Of a stretch of 64,000 nt of DNA, positions 54,339 to 64,000 are shown in pieces (position 1 is the stretch's first letter; every line of letters begins with the position of its first letter). Both the position numbers and the translations under genes were made by a program. The stretch comes from Candidatus Mycolicibacterium alkanivorans (GTDB taxonomy: Bacteria > Actinomycetota > Actinomycetes > Mycobacteriales > Mycobacteriaceae): assembly GCF_022760805.1 (NCBI RefSeq), contig NZ_JAIVFL010000001.1, positions 2,914,001 through 2,978,000 of the forward strand, read 5' to 3'. The notes beneath the pieces were generated by a model, which was given only the letters and a program-made list of their open reading frames with translations, was not told the origin of the DNA and ran no database searches.

Positions 54339-57300
54339 TCAGGCCTTGCTGATCGCCACCCGGACGCCGTCGCCGATCTCCACGCCGTCCTGGGGCTCAC
54401 CGAACTCGAAGCTCGTCGCGAGGATCTCGTGGGCGATCAGGTCGCGGTGGGTGGTGGCCCAGTCCTGCTTGTCCGCGGGCACCGACATGTGCACGCGGAT
54501 GCGGTCGCTGACCTCCAGGCCGGTTGACTTGCGCAGGTCCTGCAGTTCGCGGATGCGGTCCTTGGCCCAGCCCTCGGCCTCCAGCTCGGGTGTGACGGTG
54601 CCCTCGAGCACCACCAGGCCGGCCCCGTCGGGCAGCGCCGCCGTCCATTCGGGATCCGCGGCCACCAACCGGGAGCTGTACTCGTCGGCGTTGAGCACCA
54701 CCTCACCCGCGCCGAGTGTGCCGTCGGAGTTGAGCACGCCCTGGCCCGCTTTCACCGCCTTGATGGCGTCCTGCACGGCCTTGCCCAGCCGGGGTCCCGC
54801 CGCGCGGGCGTTGACGGTCAACTCGAAGCGCCCGTAGCGGGCGATGTCGTCGGTGAGCTCGACGGCCTTGACGTTCAGCTCGTCGGCGATCAAGTCGGTG
54901 AACGGTTCGAGGTGTTGCGGATTGTTCACGGCCACAGTCAGTTTCGGTAGCGGTAGCCGAACGCGGAGCTTCTTGGCCTTGCGCAGCGAGGAGCCGGTCG
55001 AGCACACCTCCCGCACCTGGTCCATGGCGGCGACCAGATCAGGGTCGCGCGGCAGCACGTCGGCCTCCGGCCAGTCGGTCAGGTGGACCGACCGACCGCC
55101 GGTGAGACCGCGCCAGATCACCTCGGTGGCCAGCGGCAGCAGCGGTGCCGCCAGCCGGGTGGTGACCTCCAGCACGGTGTGCAAGGTGTCGATGGCGTCG
55201 GGGTCCTCCTCCCAGAACCGCGAACGCGACCGCCGCACATACCAGTTGGTGAGCGCCTCGGTGAACTGGCGCAGCTGCTCGCACGCCCCGGAGATGTCGC
55301 AGACGTCCATCGCGTCGGTCAGGCTGTCCCGGAGTTCGGCCAGCTTGGCCAGAATGTAGCGATCCAGCACGTGAGGCGAATTCGTGTGCCAGGTGCCGAC
55401 TTTGGGAGCATAGAGCGTCAGGAAGCTGTAGGCGTTCCACAGTGGGAGCAGCACCTGCCGAACACCTTCGCGGATGCCCTGCTCGGTGACGATCAGGTTG
55501 CCGCCGCGCAGGATCGGCGAGGCCATCAGGAACCAGCGCATCGCATCGGAGCCGTCGCGGTCGAACACTTCGTTGACGTCGGGGTAGTTGCGCAGCGACT
55601 TGCTCATCTTCTGACCGTCGTTGCCCAGCACGATGCCGTGCGACAGACAGGTTTTGAACGCCGGGCGGTCGAACAGCGCGGTGGCCAGCACGTGCAGGGT
55701 GTAGAACCAGCCGCGGGTCTGGCCGATGTACTCGACGATGAAGTCACCGGGGAAGTGAGTCTGGAACCAGTCGACGTTCTCGAACGGGTAGTGCACCTGC
55801 GCATACGGCATCGACCCGGAGTCGAACCAGACGTCGAAGACGTCCTCGATGCGGCGCATCGTCGACTGCCCGGTCGGGTCGTCGGGATTGGGCCGGGTCA
55901 GCTCGTCGATGTAGGGCCGGTGCAGGTTGTCCGGGCGCAGCCCGAAATCGCGCTCCAACTCGTCGAGGCTGCCGTAGACGTCGATCCGCGGATAGGCCGG
56001 ATCGTCGGACACCCACACCGGAATCGGGGTGCCCCAGTAGCGGTTTCGCGAGATCGACCAGTCCCGGGCGCCGGAGAGCCACTTGCCGAACTGACCGTCC
56101 TTGACGTGTTCGGGATACCAGGTGATTTCCTGGTTGAGCTCCACCATCCGGTCACGGAATTCGGTGACCTTGACGAACCAGGACGACACCGCCCGGTAGA
56201 TCAGCGGGTTGCGGCACCGCCAGCAATGCGGATAGGAGTGCTCGTAGGTCTCGTGCCGGATCAGCACCGGGGTGTTGACCGCCGCCGCCGCGGTGCCGTT
56301 CTTGAGGTCCCGGATGATCTGCGGGTTGGCGTCGAACACGTGCTGGCCCTGGTAGTCCGGGACCGACGCGTCGAAGCGTCCCTTGGAGTCCACCGGGGTG
56401 ACGGGCACGATGCCGACGGTGTCGGTGGTGGCCTTGTCGTCCTCGCCGTACGCGGGCGCCATGTGCACGATGCCGGTGCCGTCCTCGGTGGTGACGAAGT
56501 CGCCGCGCAGCACCTGAAAAGCGTTGGCCGAGTCGGCGAAGTACTGGAACGGCGGCAGATAGCGCAGGCCGAGCAGCTCTTCACCGCGCAGCGTGGCCAG
56601 GACCTCGGGCTCCTCCCCCAGCTCGCGGGCATAGGCGCCCAGCCGCGCCTGGGCCAGGACGTACCGTCGATCTTCCACCCGCACAACCACATACGTGACC
56701 TCGGGGTTGACAGCGACGGCCTGGTTGGACGGCAGCGTCCACGGCGTGGTGGTCCAGATCAGCAGGTGCGCACCGTCGAGATTGTTGCCCGGGGCGTCGA
56801 CGCGGAACCCGACCGTGATGGCCGGGTCCTGGCGGCTCTGGTAGACGTCGTCGTCCATGCGCAGCTCGTGGCTGGACAGCGGGGTCTCGTCGTTCCAGCA
56901 GTACGGCAGCACCCGCACACCCTGGTAGGCAAGGCCGGAGTCCCACAGCTGCTTGAACGCCCAGATGACCGACTCCATGAAGGACAGGTCGAGCGTCTTG
57001 TAGTCGTTGTCGAAATCGACCCAGCGGGCCTGACGGGTCACGTACTCGCGCCACTCAGCGGTGTACTTCAGCACCGAGGCCCGGCAGGCGTCGTTGAACT
57101 TCTCGATGCCCATCTCCTCGATCTGCGCCTTGTCGGTGATGCCGAGCTGGCGCTGCACCTCGAGTTCGGCGGGCAGACCGTGGGTGTCCCAGCCGAATCG
57201 GCGTTCCACCTTGTAGCCGCGCATGGTCCGGTAGCGCGGGACGATGTCCTTGACGTAGCCGGTGAGCAGATGGCCGTAGTGCGGCAGCCCGTTGGCGAAG

Positions 57301-57458
57301 GGCGGACCGTCGTAGAAGACGTACTCCGGCGCGTCGTCGCGACGAGCGATGCTGGCGCGGAAGGTGTCGTCGTCAGCCCAGTAATCCAGGACCTCGAGCT
57401 CGAGGGCGGGAAAATTCGGTGAGCCGCCGGACGACTTCGGGTAGCCATTCTCGGTCAC
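54339..57458 (-). CDS. ileS: Isoleucyl-tRNA synthetase
   Basis: 1,039-residue class I synthetase. HIGH-type motif is HYGHLLTG (residues 60-67), KMSKS is at about 618 ([14 protein letters not shown]), and the editing domain lies between (CP1; [15 protein letters not shown]). The C-terminus is of the long type found in actinobacteria and eukaryotes, linked to mupirocin resistance. The GTG at 57458 is preceded by AGGAG 13 bases upstream inside the T-box leader. Gap to dinX is 23 bp, so dinX may be cotranscribed. Confidence 0.97.
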   Translation of the reverse strand: MTENGYPKSSGGSPNFPALELEVLDYWADDDTFRASIARRDDAPEYVFYDGPPFANGLPHYGHLLTGYVKDIVPRYRTMRGYKVERRFGWDTHGLPAELEVQRQLGITDKAQIEEMGIEKFNDACRASVLKYTAEWREYVTRQARWVDFDNDYKTLDLSFMESVIWAFKQLWDSGLAYQGVRVLPYCWNDETPLSSHELRMDDDVYQSRQDPAITVGFRVDAPGNNLDGAHLLIWTTTPWTLPSNQAVAVNPEVTYVVVRVEDRRYVLAQARLGAYARELGEEPEVLATLRGEELLGLRYLPPFQYFADSANAFQVLRGDFVTTEDGTGIVHMAPAYGEDDKATTDTVGIVPVTPVDSKGRFDASVPDYQGQHVFDANPQIIRDLKNGTAAAAVNTPVLIRHETYEHSYPHCWRCRNPLIYRAVSSWFVKVTEFRDRMVELNQEITWYPEHVKDGQFGKWLSGARDWSISRNRYWGTPIPVWVSDDPAYPRIDVYGSLDELERDFGLRPDNLHRPYIDELTRPNPDDPTGQSTMRRIEDVFDVWFDSGSMPYAQVHYPFENVDWFQTHFPGDFIVEYIGQTRGWFYTLHVLATALFDRPAFKTCLSHGIVLGNDGQKMSKSLRNYPDVNEVFDRDGSDAMRWFLMASPILRGGNLIVTEQGIREGVRQVLLPLWNAYSFLTLYAPKVGTWHTNSPHVLDRYILAKLAELRDSLTDAMDVCDISGACEQLRQFTEALTNWYVRRSRSRFWEEDPDAIDTLHTVLEVTTRLAAPLLPLATEVIWRGLTGGRSVHLTDWPEADVLPRDPDLVAAMDQVREVCSTGSSLRKAKKLRVRLPLPKLTVAVNNPQHLEPFTDLIADELNVKAVELTDDIARYGRFELTVNARAAGPRLGKAVQDAIKAVKAGQGVLNSDGTLGAGEVVLNADEYSSRLVAADPEWTAALPDGAGLVVLEGTVTPELEAEGWAKDRIRELQDLRKSTGLEVSDRIRVHMSVPADKQDWATTHRDLIAHEILATSFEFGEPQDGVEIGDGVRVAISKA

Positions 57459-57474
57459 GATGCGCGTTCGTCTC

Positions 57475-57672
57475 CTGTGCCGGTAACCAGCACGGGGACG
57501 ACGACGCGCCGGTGCGCGAGCGCCGCGGTACCACCCCGCTTACGCACTGATGTGCGTCGCTCATTGCAGGCTGTGACGGGCCCTACCGTTCGGTTCTACT
57601 GAGTCCCGACCGCAGTCGGGCTGTTCTTCCGAAGGCTCCCCGGTGATGGCCGGATCGACGCCGCTGCCGACG
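57475..57672 (-). ncRNA. T-box leader of ileS (AUC specifier)
   Basis: Minus-strand leader with the T-box core GGTGGTACCGCGG (57523-57535) and a short Stem I whose loop holds AUC (57645-57647, within GGCCATCACCGGGGAG), an isoleucine codon. A consensus -10 TAGAAT (57673-57678) lies just upstream, so transcription would start near 57666. The antisequestrator/AGGAG layout and the lack of a terminator fit the translational T-box known for mycobacterial ileS: uncharged tRNA-Ile frees the ribosome site. Confidence 0.95.
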
Positions 57673-57700
57673 ATTCTAGCGTCGCCGTCAGCTCAGTCGT

Positions 57701-58300
57701 TCAGGCGGCGCCTTCGACCGGGGTGACTTCGGACGTCAGGCCGATCAGCCCGAGCCGGAACTGACCGGCCAGCTCCTCGACCGTGCATAGGTCCAGCCGG
57801 CGCATGTCGTACCACCAGTCCATCTGGATGACCTCGCCGCACCAGAAGGCGAGCACACCCAGGGCGGGCCCGTCGACGACCTGCAACGACCCCAGCGAGG
57901 GATCCGGCGGCATCGCCAGGAACGAGAAGACCACCTCGGCCGACGTCACCGCGGAGTGCGATGAAACCGTCAGCGCGCGCCGCACGTCGGCCACTAGACC
58001 GTCGGCATCCAGCTCACGCTCGGTGGCGCAGCAAAGCCGGATCGGACCCACGGTGGTCAGACCGCCGACGGTCACCACGCCGACGCCGATGGTCCGCGCG
58101 ATGGCGCGACCCATGGCTGCCAGCAGCAGTTCCTCGACGCCAACGCCGGCCGTCTCCACGGCCCCGTCGAGTTCGGCGGTCAGTTCGCGGTCCAGCGGAG
58201 CCGAGAGCCGGACCATATCGTCCGGTCGGGGACGGCCTGCAATGTCATCGTCGACTACCCGCACATGGCTCGACGGGCCGGTCACGGGAGGAGCAACCAT
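57701..58300 (-). CDS. Condensation-domain-like protein of unknown function
   Basis: 199-residue protein that resembles the C-terminal half of NRPS condensation domains and related acyltransferases (VGVEELLLAAMGRAIARTIGVGVVTVGG, TVGPIRLCCATERELDADGLVADVRRAL), without the HHxxxDG half, so catalysis is not expected. ATG 58300 is used because TACGGT (58307-58312) lies six bases upstream, implying a leaderless mRNA; an upstream in-frame start at 58339 would precede that promoter. It ends about 23 bp before the ileS promoter -10. Function unknown. Confidence 0.7.
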   Translation of the reverse strand: MVAPPVTGPSSHVRVVDDDIAGRPRPDDMVRLSAPLDRELTAELDGAVETAGVGVEELLLAAMGRAIARTIGVGVVTVGGLTTVGPIRLCCATERELDADGLVADVRRALTVSSHSAVTSAEVVFSFLAMPPDPSLGSLQVVDGPALGVLAFWCGEVIQMDWWYDMRRLDLCTVEELAGQFRLGLIGLTSEVTPVEGAA

Positions 58301-58359
58301 GCCAACACCGTAGCGGGAAGTGGCCGCGACCCTCAACATCGCGCTTCAGGGCGGCCGCG

Positions 58360-58968
58360 GTGTTCCTGATGTCGCCGTTCGCCTCGCAGACCGTCGGGCA
58401 CGTGCTGCACGCCCTCACCGGTATGTGGAACCTCGAGGACTACATCGGCCACGACTGCTACATCGTGGCCGCCTCGGCCATCGTCTACAACGCACTGGGG
58501 CGACTGCAGGACGACGGGGCCATGCAGGAAGCCTTCAAGCAATACGTCGAGCGGCCGGCGACACTGTGCATTCCGCTGCTGCTGGCAACGTTCTCGATGG
58601 GCAACGGAGCTGCCGTCTACCGGTCGGACTTCTTCCAGGTGCCCACCGACTTCTGGCCGTCCACCTACCGGCTGCTGCTCTGCGGCATGCTGATCTACCT
58701 GCTGGTCTACGGGTCGCGGGCCCTGCTGATCCTGCGCAGGGACCCCGCTCGCGGCGGATCGCCAGTACCTACCTGCGTCCTCGCCTGCTCCATCCGCATA
58801 ATCACCGCCTACCTGCCCGGGCTCCAGCGGCTCGAGGGCGGCACCCTGGTGTGGTTTTTCGCCTGCACCTGCGGTGCGGGGTTCACCCTCGCCTCCGTGC
58901 ACTCCTGGCGAATCAAGACGAAGTGGTTCACGCATACCCCGGTTGATTTTCACGCATACCCCGGTTGA
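58360..58968 (+). pseudogene. Decayed multi-helix membrane protein gene
   Basis: The frame keeps recognisable membrane-protein blocks (HVLHALTGMWNLEDYIGHDCY, RPATLCIPLLLATFSMGNGA, DFFQVPTDFWPSTYRLLLCGM, SIRIITAYLPGLQRLEGGTLVWFFACTCGAGF). It resembles a family of mycobacterial membrane proteins usually longer at the N-terminus. Near 58745-58780 the expected sequence passes through another frame (RSRRIASTYL), indicating paired indels, and the 3' end runs into a 22-bp tandem repeat. No convincing start or Shine-Dalgarno is present. Likely non-functional. Confidence 0.65.
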
Positions 58969-58970
58969 TT
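58927..58970. repeat. 22-bp perfect tandem repeat (2 copies)
   Basis: Copies at 58927-58948 and 58949-58970, unit TTCACGCATACCCC followed by GGTTGATT. As 22 is not a multiple of three, it shifts the frame at the end of the decayed membrane-protein gene. Confidence 0.95.
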
Positions 58971-59090
58971 GAGGTAGGGGTAACCGGATCCCGGTGTTTC
59001 CCCGTCCGGTCGCGCGGGCGGTGCCACTGCTCGGCTGTGTTCTAATCGGCACATGCGTCGAAGCGGAGACGGGCGGAGTTACGGGACTCG

Positions 59091-60356
59091 ATGAGCATCT
59101 TTGCGCTCGCAGTTCACGGAACCCGCGGAGACGTCGAGCCGTGCGCGGCTGTCGGCCTGGAGCTGCGCCGCCGGGGTCACGAAGTTCGGATGGCGGTGCC
59201 CCCGGACCTAGTGCCTTTCGTCGAGCACGCCGGCCTGTCCCCCGCTGTCGGATACGGTGTCCATTCCCAGCAGCAGGTCGAATCCGACGTCTTCCAGAAC
59301 TGGTGGAAGGCCAGGAACCCCCTCACGGCGCTACAGCGGCTGCGCGACTACGCGACCGACGGCTGGGACGAGATGGGCTCGGCTCTGACGTCGTTGTCCG
59401 AGGGATCCGACCTCATCCTCACCGGAACCACCTATCAGGAAGTCGCCGCCAATGTCGGTGAGTACCAGCATCTTCCCTTGGCGACATTGCACTACTTCCC
59501 GGCCAGGCCCAACGCCGTCCTGGGCGAGATTCTCCCGGTTCCGCTGCCCGGACCCGTCGTACGAGCCGGAATGGTCGTCGGTGAGTGGGCCTACTGGCGC
59601 CTGCTGAAACAGGCCGAGGACCGACAACGACGGCAGCTCGGTCTTCCTCCGGCGACCACTCGGTCGATGCGCCGCATCGTCGAGCGCGGCACGCTCGAGA
59701 TCCAGGCGTACGACGAAGCACTCTTCCCGGGACTCGCAGCCGAGTGGGGCGACACGCGGCCCTTCGTCGGCTCGATCACGATGGAATTGAGCACGGAGAC
59801 TGACGAAGACGTGGCGAGGTGGCTCGCCGAGGGAAGTCCGCCCATCTACTTCGGGTTCGGCAGTACACCAATTGATTCGCCGGACGAGGTGTACGCCGTG
59901 ATCGACGCGGTGTGCGCGGAACTCGGTGAACGGGCCCTGATCTGTTCGAGCATCTGGTCGGACCGCCCCGGCGTGGACCGCATCAGGGTGGTGAAGTCCG
60001 CCAACTACCCCACGGTGTTCCCGAATTGCCGCGCAACCGTGCACCATGGCGGAGCGGGGACCACGTCGGCGGGTCTGCGGGCAGGTCTTCCCACCGTGAT
60101 CCTCTGGTCCGTGGCCGATCAGCCGGTGTGGGCCAACCGCGTGGAGCGGTTGAAGGTGGGTGTCGCCCAACGATTCTCGAAACTCAGCCGGGAGTCGCTG
60201 CTCGCGGCGCTGCGCAGGGTTCTCGAACCCGGCTATGCCCAGCGCGCCCGGGAGTTGTCCACCCGGATGATCAGACCGGCCGACGGCGTCGCCAAAGCGG
60301 CCGATCTCCTCGAGGCAGCTGCCGACCACGCCAGTGACAACGGCGCGAGCCGATAG
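59091..60356 (+). CDS. GT1-family glycosyltransferase, GPL type (Rv1524/Rv1526c-like)
   Basis: 421-residue UDP/dTDP-sugar glycosyltransferase with GT-B fold: N-terminal HGTRGDVEPCAAVGLELRRRGHEVRMAVP and C-terminal nucleotide-sugar site YPTVFPNCRATVHHGGAGTTSAGLRAGLP. The closest known mycobacterial relatives transfer deoxysugars to glycopeptidolipids or similar surface glycolipids. Its downstream neighbour is a GAP protein, which supports a surface-lipid role; the acceptor and sugar are unknown. Confidence 0.88.
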   Translation: MSIFALAVHGTRGDVEPCAAVGLELRRRGHEVRMAVPPDLVPFVEHAGLSPAVGYGVHSQQQVESDVFQNWWKARNPLTALQRLRDYATDGWDEMGSALTSLSEGSDLILTGTTYQEVAANVGEYQHLPLATLHYFPARPNAVLGEILPVPLPGPVVRAGMVVGEWAYWRLLKQAEDRQRRQLGLPPATTRSMRRIVERGTLEIQAYDEALFPGLAAEWGDTRPFVGSITMELSTETDEDVARWLAEGSPPIYFGFGSTPIDSPDEVYAVIDAVCAELGERALICSSIWSDRPGVDRIRVVKSANYPTVFPNCRATVHHGGAGTTSAGLRAGLPTVILWSVADQPVWANRVERLKVGVAQRFSKLSRESLLAALRRVLEPGYAQRARELSTRMIRPADGVAKAADLLEAAADHASDNGASR

Positions 60357-60366
60357 GGTCGGCTCT

Positions 60367-61092
60367 GTGTGGACCACCGTACTGGTGCTCGCCATCGCGG
60401 TGAACTTCGAGCCAACCAGAATCGGCCTGGTACCGCTGATGCTCGCGCGGCCGCGTCCGCTGCTTCAGCTCTTCGCGTTCCTGTGCGGCTGCCTGACCAT
60501 GACGCTCAGCGTCGGACTTCTTGTGCTGTTCGTATTCCACAAGAGTCCGCTCGGCACCGACAAGACGAACGGCGCTCTGATCCAGATCGTCGTCGGCGGC
60601 GTTGCCCTCATCGTGGCGGCGGTCCTGGCGAGCAACCTGACGTTGCGCAGGACCTCGAGCGACCCGGTGCCCAGTACGATGGCCACGGACCCGGCGGCTG
60701 GTGCCGAACCGCAGCCGCCTGCTCCCCGGGCAATCGACCGGATGTCGACCATGGTGAAAAAGATTCTGCAGAAGGGCAACTCACCCTGGATCGCCGCCCT
60801 CGTCGGTCTCGGTGTGGGGCTTCCCTCGGTCGACTACATGGCGATTCTGATCGTCATCGGTGCCTCGGGGGCGGCTCCCCCGGCTCAGGCCGCTGCGCTC
60901 GTGACGTTCCTCGCCCTCGGCCATGCCGTGGTCGCGGTACCGCTGGTGAGTTACCTGATCGCGCCGGCGAAGACCCACGATGCCGTTGCCAGATTCCAGA
61001 GCTGGATTCAGGCCCGGACTCGCCGGGAGTTCGCCATCCTGCTGACGATCATCGGGTTGATCATGATCGGCATCGGTGTCAGGGGCCGGTAG
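60367..61092 (+). CDS. GAP family (GPL-addressing) integral membrane protein
   Basis: 241-residue protein with about six membrane helices: WTTVLVLAIAVNFEPTRIGL at the start, a hydrophilic middle (residues about 95-130), then IAALVGLGVGLPSVDYMAIL and a C-terminal helix. This is the pattern of Gap/SfLAP proteins needed to move glycopeptidolipids to the surface. GTG 60367 gives the usual short N-terminus; GTG 60334 would overlap the glycosyltransferase. Gap of 10 bp indicates an operon with the glycosyltransferase. Confidence 0.85.
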   Translation: MWTTVLVLAIAVNFEPTRIGLVPLMLARPRPLLQLFAFLCGCLTMTLSVGLLVLFVFHKSPLGTDKTNGALIQIVVGGVALIVAAVLASNLTLRRTSSDPVPSTMATDPAAGAEPQPPAPRAIDRMSTMVKKILQKGNSPWIAALVGLGVGLPSVDYMAILIVIGASGAAPPAQAAALVTFLALGHAVVAVPLVSYLIAPAKTHDAVARFQSWIQARTRREFAILLTIIGLIMIGIGVRGR

Positions 61093-61100
61093 TCGGCGCG

Positions 61101-62510
61101 TTATTCGATGGCCCCGGTCAGGCCGAACTCGGTGAGCACCGAGGCCGCCAGCGCCCGCAACCTGGCCTTCGAGTTCTCCGCGCCGATCTGATACGCCTCG
61201 ACCGAGATCACCACCTTGCCATTGATCCGCCCGGACACCACGACCAGCTGGCCGTGCGAGCGCTCCAACTCACGCAGCGTCACGTTCTGATCCAGCGCAC
61301 GGATGAACACGTATTCGGCGTCGGTGCCGTCGACCTGAGCCAACTGAGGGGGCAGATCACCCAGGTTGGAGCACGACACCGGCAGATCCTCGGAGTAGGC
61401 GAACAGCAGCTCCGCTACCCCCTTTACCGCGGCTTTGGGCAGCCACGGCATCAGCGGCAGCAACTCGAAGGTCGGATCGGGCTCATTCTTGGCCGTCTCC
61501 CGCGCCGTCCGCACCACCGCTCGCGCCTCGGTGAGGTCTGTGGTCACCGAGGTCGGGTCGACGGTGGCGTTGGCGAAAGCCATCGCCAGGGCGCGGTCGT
61601 CATCCAGGCTCTCCCGGAGGTTGATCGCGATCACCAAGGTGACCGCCCCGTCTGACTGCCGACGACGCCCGAGGCGCTCCGCAAGCTTCGCGGTGAACCC
61701 CACAAACAGCGAATAGCTGCTCCCGCCAAGGTCTTTCGCGCGCGCATCCCAGTCGTCGATGTCGACGAAGAGCACGATCGAGGGCACCGCGACGATCTGG
61801 TCCCCGGGGCCGCCCTGCTCGGCGGCGGCACGCGACTTCCTCGACACCGCCAGTTCGCGGCGCTTGCCGTAGACCAGCTTGACGCCTTTGACGAACCCCC
61901 GGCGCGTCTGCGGCAGGTCGTGCACGGCCTGGCGCAGATCCGCCTTCAGCGCCTGCCAGCGGGGTCGCGTGCCAGGCCGGTCGTAGCCGGCGTCGCGGAC
62001 GTTGCCGGTGACGGCTTCGAAGATGGCGAGACCCGCGCCGATACCGTCGCCGATCACATGCGACCCGACCATGCTGATGGCGGTGGCGCCGTCGGTCAGG
62101 GGCTGAACGACGAGATACCAGGTCGGCCCGTGCTCGGGGTCGATCGGCAGGCTGGCCAGTTCGTCCGCCCAGTCCAGCAACGCGGCGCGGGGCCGGGCCT
62201 GCTCGTTGAACCTGATCTCCGACGGCGCGCTGGTTGGCTTGACCCACCGGGGTCGCCCGAAGGGCAGCGGCGAGCGTTCGATGTGCCTGCCGCCATGGGA
62301 TTCGGCGAAGTTGCGATGAAAACGCCTGACCGCGTCGAAATCGAGCGGATGCTCGTAGACCCAGACGCACTGCATCAGCTGTCCGCGGCCGGTGGCGCGC
62401 ATCAATTCGAACGCCGTCTGGTCGAGGAATTCCAGCCGGTGGTCGGCCACCGCGTCCGGCTGCGCTCTGCGTGCGAAAAGCCTTCGCTTGGCCTGTGATT
62501 CAGTCGTCAT
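61101..62510 (-). CDS. Condensation-superfamily acyltransferase-like protein 1
   Basis: 469 residues related to WS/DGAT and PapA-type acyltransferases. The catalytic motif HxxxDG is present as SHVIGDG (about residue 160), after LEFLDQTAFELMRATG and before the CSNLGDLPPQLAQVDG region typical of this fold's C-terminal half. Likely transfers an acyl group to an alcohol or sugar hydroxyl; donor and acceptor unknown. It is followed head-to-tail by the similar gene 62521-63912 (10 bp apart), the two together forming a convergent pair with the glycosyltransferase/GAP operon. Confidence 0.8.
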   Translation of the reverse strand: MTTESQAKRRLFARRAQPDAVADHRLEFLDQTAFELMRATGRGQLMQCVWVYEHPLDFDAVRRFHRNFAESHGGRHIERSPLPFGRPRWVKPTSAPSEIRFNEQARPRAALLDWADELASLPIDPEHGPTWYLVVQPLTDGATAISMVGSHVIGDGIGAGLAIFEAVTGNVRDAGYDRPGTRPRWQALKADLRQAVHDLPQTRRGFVKGVKLVYGKRRELAVSRKSRAAAEQGGPGDQIVAVPSIVLFVDIDDWDARAKDLGGSSYSLFVGFTAKLAERLGRRRQSDGAVTLVIAINLRESLDDDRALAMAFANATVDPTSVTTDLTEARAVVRTARETAKNEPDPTFELLPLMPWLPKAAVKGVAELLFAYSEDLPVSCSNLGDLPPQLAQVDGTDAEYVFIRALDQNVTLRELERSHGQLVVVSGRINGKVVISVEAYQIGAENSKARLRALAASVLTEFGLTGAIE

Positions 62511-62520
62511 AGCGCAAACC

Positions 62521-63912
62521 TCACTCGATCACGCCGGACAGATCGAACTGCGCCAGCGTCTGTCCGATCACCTCGCGCAGACTCGCGATCGTGTTCTCGG
62601 CACCCGGCTGGTAGCTGATCACCGAGACCAGCATCTTGTCGGCCAGACGCGCCGAGATCACGGTCAGCAAGCCACCGCGGCGCTCCAGAACCGACCGCTT
62701 GACGTTGCGGTCCACGCCGCGGAACCACATGGAGTCGGCGGGCGTCCCGTCGATGAGAAGCAGGTACTCGGGCACTTCTCCGAGGTTCGAGCAGGTGACC
62801 GGCATATCGGAGGAGAAACCGAACGTCATGTCGGCCATCGCGCGCATCGCGCGCTTGGGCAGGAACGGGATCAGTGGAAGCAGTTCGACCATCTCGTCGG
62901 GGGTCTCCCGGGCCGCGGCCAAGCCCTGCTTGATCGCCGTGCGGAGACCTGAGAGGTCTTTGGTGACCGGTTCCGGGTCGACGCGGATGTTGGCTATCGT
63001 CACCATGTTGCCGCCGGTGTCCTCGAGAGTGAACCGCTCACTGACCGGAACCATCAAGGTGGCCGCGCCATCCTCCGGACGAGTGCGTCCGAGGTTCTCG
63101 GCAAGCTTGCCCGCGAATCCCGCAACAAGCGAAAGCCGGTTTCCACCAAGGGTTTCCGCTCGTGAATCCCACTCGTCGATGTCGATGGCAGCGACCGCCG
63201 TCGGCAGCACCACTCGCTCATCACCGGCACTGGCCGGCACCGGCGGTTTCGGCCCGACCAGCTCGTGGCGGCGCGCAACCGCGACCTTGGCCGCCTTGAC
63301 CAGGGTGCGCGCCGTCTCCGGCAGGTCGGCGAGGGTCTGGTGGAGGTCTTCGATCACCGCACGGCGGCGAGGACGCGAGTGCGGCGCCGGATAGTCCAGG
63401 TTCTGCTCACCGCCGCTGATCGTGTCCAGGATGGAGAAGACCGCGGCGCCTCCGTCGGCCACAGCATGGGAGATGACCAGGCTGATGCCGGTAGTGCCGT
63501 CGGTGAACAACTGCACACCCATGCGCCAGCCTGGCCCGCGCTCCGGATCCAGCGGCAGCTCGACCTGATCGTCAGCCCACTGGTAGAACTCCTCGCGAGG
63601 TCGCGGGTGCTCGCCGACGTCGAGTGCGGTCTGCGGTCCCGGCACCGAGACCCAGCGGTGGCGGCCGAAAGGCACCGGCGAGCGTTCGATCAACCGGGCC
63701 ACGAGTCCGTGGCCGAGCGTCTGGTGGAACCGACGCACCCCGTCGAGGTCGACTGGGTGGCGGTAGACCCAGATCGCCTGCATGACGGCGGCTTGTTCGG
63801 CGCCACGCAGCGCCAGCAGGAGCGCCTGATCGGCGAAGGGCACCACGTTGTCCGGCAGTGGGCGCGGCGCACGGCGGCGAAAGCGCCGAAGCAGTCGGCG
63901 GTCGTCAGCCAC
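62521..63912 (-). CDS. Condensation-superfamily acyltransferase-like protein 2
   Basis: 463 residues, similar in layout to the protein encoded at 61101-62510 (for example RRFHQTLGHG / RRFHRNFAES, PFGRHRWV / PFGRPRWV, TCSNLGEVPEYL / SCSNLGDLPPQL). The HxxxDG motif is SHAVADG. The two genes are tandem paralogues. The start is a GTG at 63912 without a clear ribosome site; no other start is open in the remaining 88 bp, so a short upstream extension beyond the window is possible. Function unknown, probably lipid or glycolipid acylation. Confidence 0.78.
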   Translation of the reverse strand: MADDRRLLRRFRRRAPRPLPDNVVPFADQALLLALRGAEQAAVMQAIWVYRHPVDLDGVRRFHQTLGHGLVARLIERSPVPFGRHRWVSVPGPQTALDVGEHPRPREEFYQWADDQVELPLDPERGPGWRMGVQLFTDGTTGISLVISHAVADGGAAVFSILDTISGGEQNLDYPAPHSRPRRRAVIEDLHQTLADLPETARTLVKAAKVAVARRHELVGPKPPVPASAGDERVVLPTAVAAIDIDEWDSRAETLGGNRLSLVAGFAGKLAENLGRTRPEDGAATLMVPVSERFTLEDTGGNMVTIANIRVDPEPVTKDLSGLRTAIKQGLAAARETPDEMVELLPLIPFLPKRAMRAMADMTFGFSSDMPVTCSNLGEVPEYLLLIDGTPADSMWFRGVDRNVKRSVLERRGGLLTVISARLADKMLVSVISYQPGAENTIASLREVIGQTLAQFDLSGVIE

Positions 63913-64000
63913 GAAGATCAGACCGTCGCTTTCGGCAGCCGGGGAGACGACACGGACTCGGCACGGCCCTCAGCCACCCGCAAATAGATGCACTTCAGCT
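63913..64000. other. Right-edge region upstream of acyltransferase-like gene 2
   Basis: 88 bp without a recognised gene; it should contain the promoter of the two acyltransferase-like genes, but no convincing -10 or operator was identified. Confidence 0.4.

Overview
This window is high-GC actinobacterial DNA whose gene content and order match the conserved mycobacterial block that runs ileS-dinX-ansA-lspA ... dnaE1 ... ilvA-treZYX ... bioAFD ... bioB ... nadABC-hisDCBHA in M. tuberculosis (roughly Rv1536 to Rv1603), here read in reverse. An assimilatory nitrate island, a CtpF-like pump, glycolipid-type enzymes and frequent GTG or leaderless starts suggest a fast-growing Mycobacterium (Mycolicibacterium type). 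The species is not determined. No rRNA, tRNA, CRISPR array, integrase or insertion sequence was seen.

Layout: 1-4031 is the histidine operon hisD-C-B-H-A (minus strand; hisA runs off the left edge). 4197-8413 holds nadA-B-C and the divergent regulator nrtR, with one palindromic operator between nadA and nrtR. 8458-10494 holds a secreted-lipase homologue and a membrane protein whose first codons are repeated four times. 10491-16056 is the biotin region (bsaP, bioB, bioQ, a 2H phosphoesterase, bioD, bioF, bioA) with two BioQ boxes. 16183-24599 holds an acyltransferase-3/SGNH protein and the trehalose genes treX-treY-treZ.

24473-38553 is the most rearranged part. Two near-identical 1,532-bp direct repeats, each with a complete ilvA, enclose a nitrate-assimilation island: a nitrate reductase fused to its own flavoprotein reductase, NarK, NirB, NirD, the HemD-like regulator NnaR and a sirohydrochlorin chelatase. 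The repeat borders cut into treZ, a ddn-like nitroreductase gene, an MFS gene and the 3' end of a P-type ATPase gene, so the rearrangement left several gene remnants. Next come a CtpF-like ATPase with a DosR-like box, a CbiM-like transporter under a cobalamin riboswitch, and a TetR/MFS pair that is a paralogue of the broken pair at 36233-37021.

44737-57458 returns to the conserved backbone: dnaE1, a SecD-P1-like membrane protein, a frameshifted membrane protein, rarD, an RluD-type pseudouridine synthase, lspA, ansA, dinB/dinX and ileS behind a T-box with an AUC specifier. 57701-63912 is accessory: a condensation-domain-like protein, a decayed membrane-protein gene ending in a 22-bp tandem repeat, a GPL-type glycosyltransferase with a GAP protein, and two condensation-fold acyltransferase-like proteins. 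This looks like a small surface-glycolipid locus.
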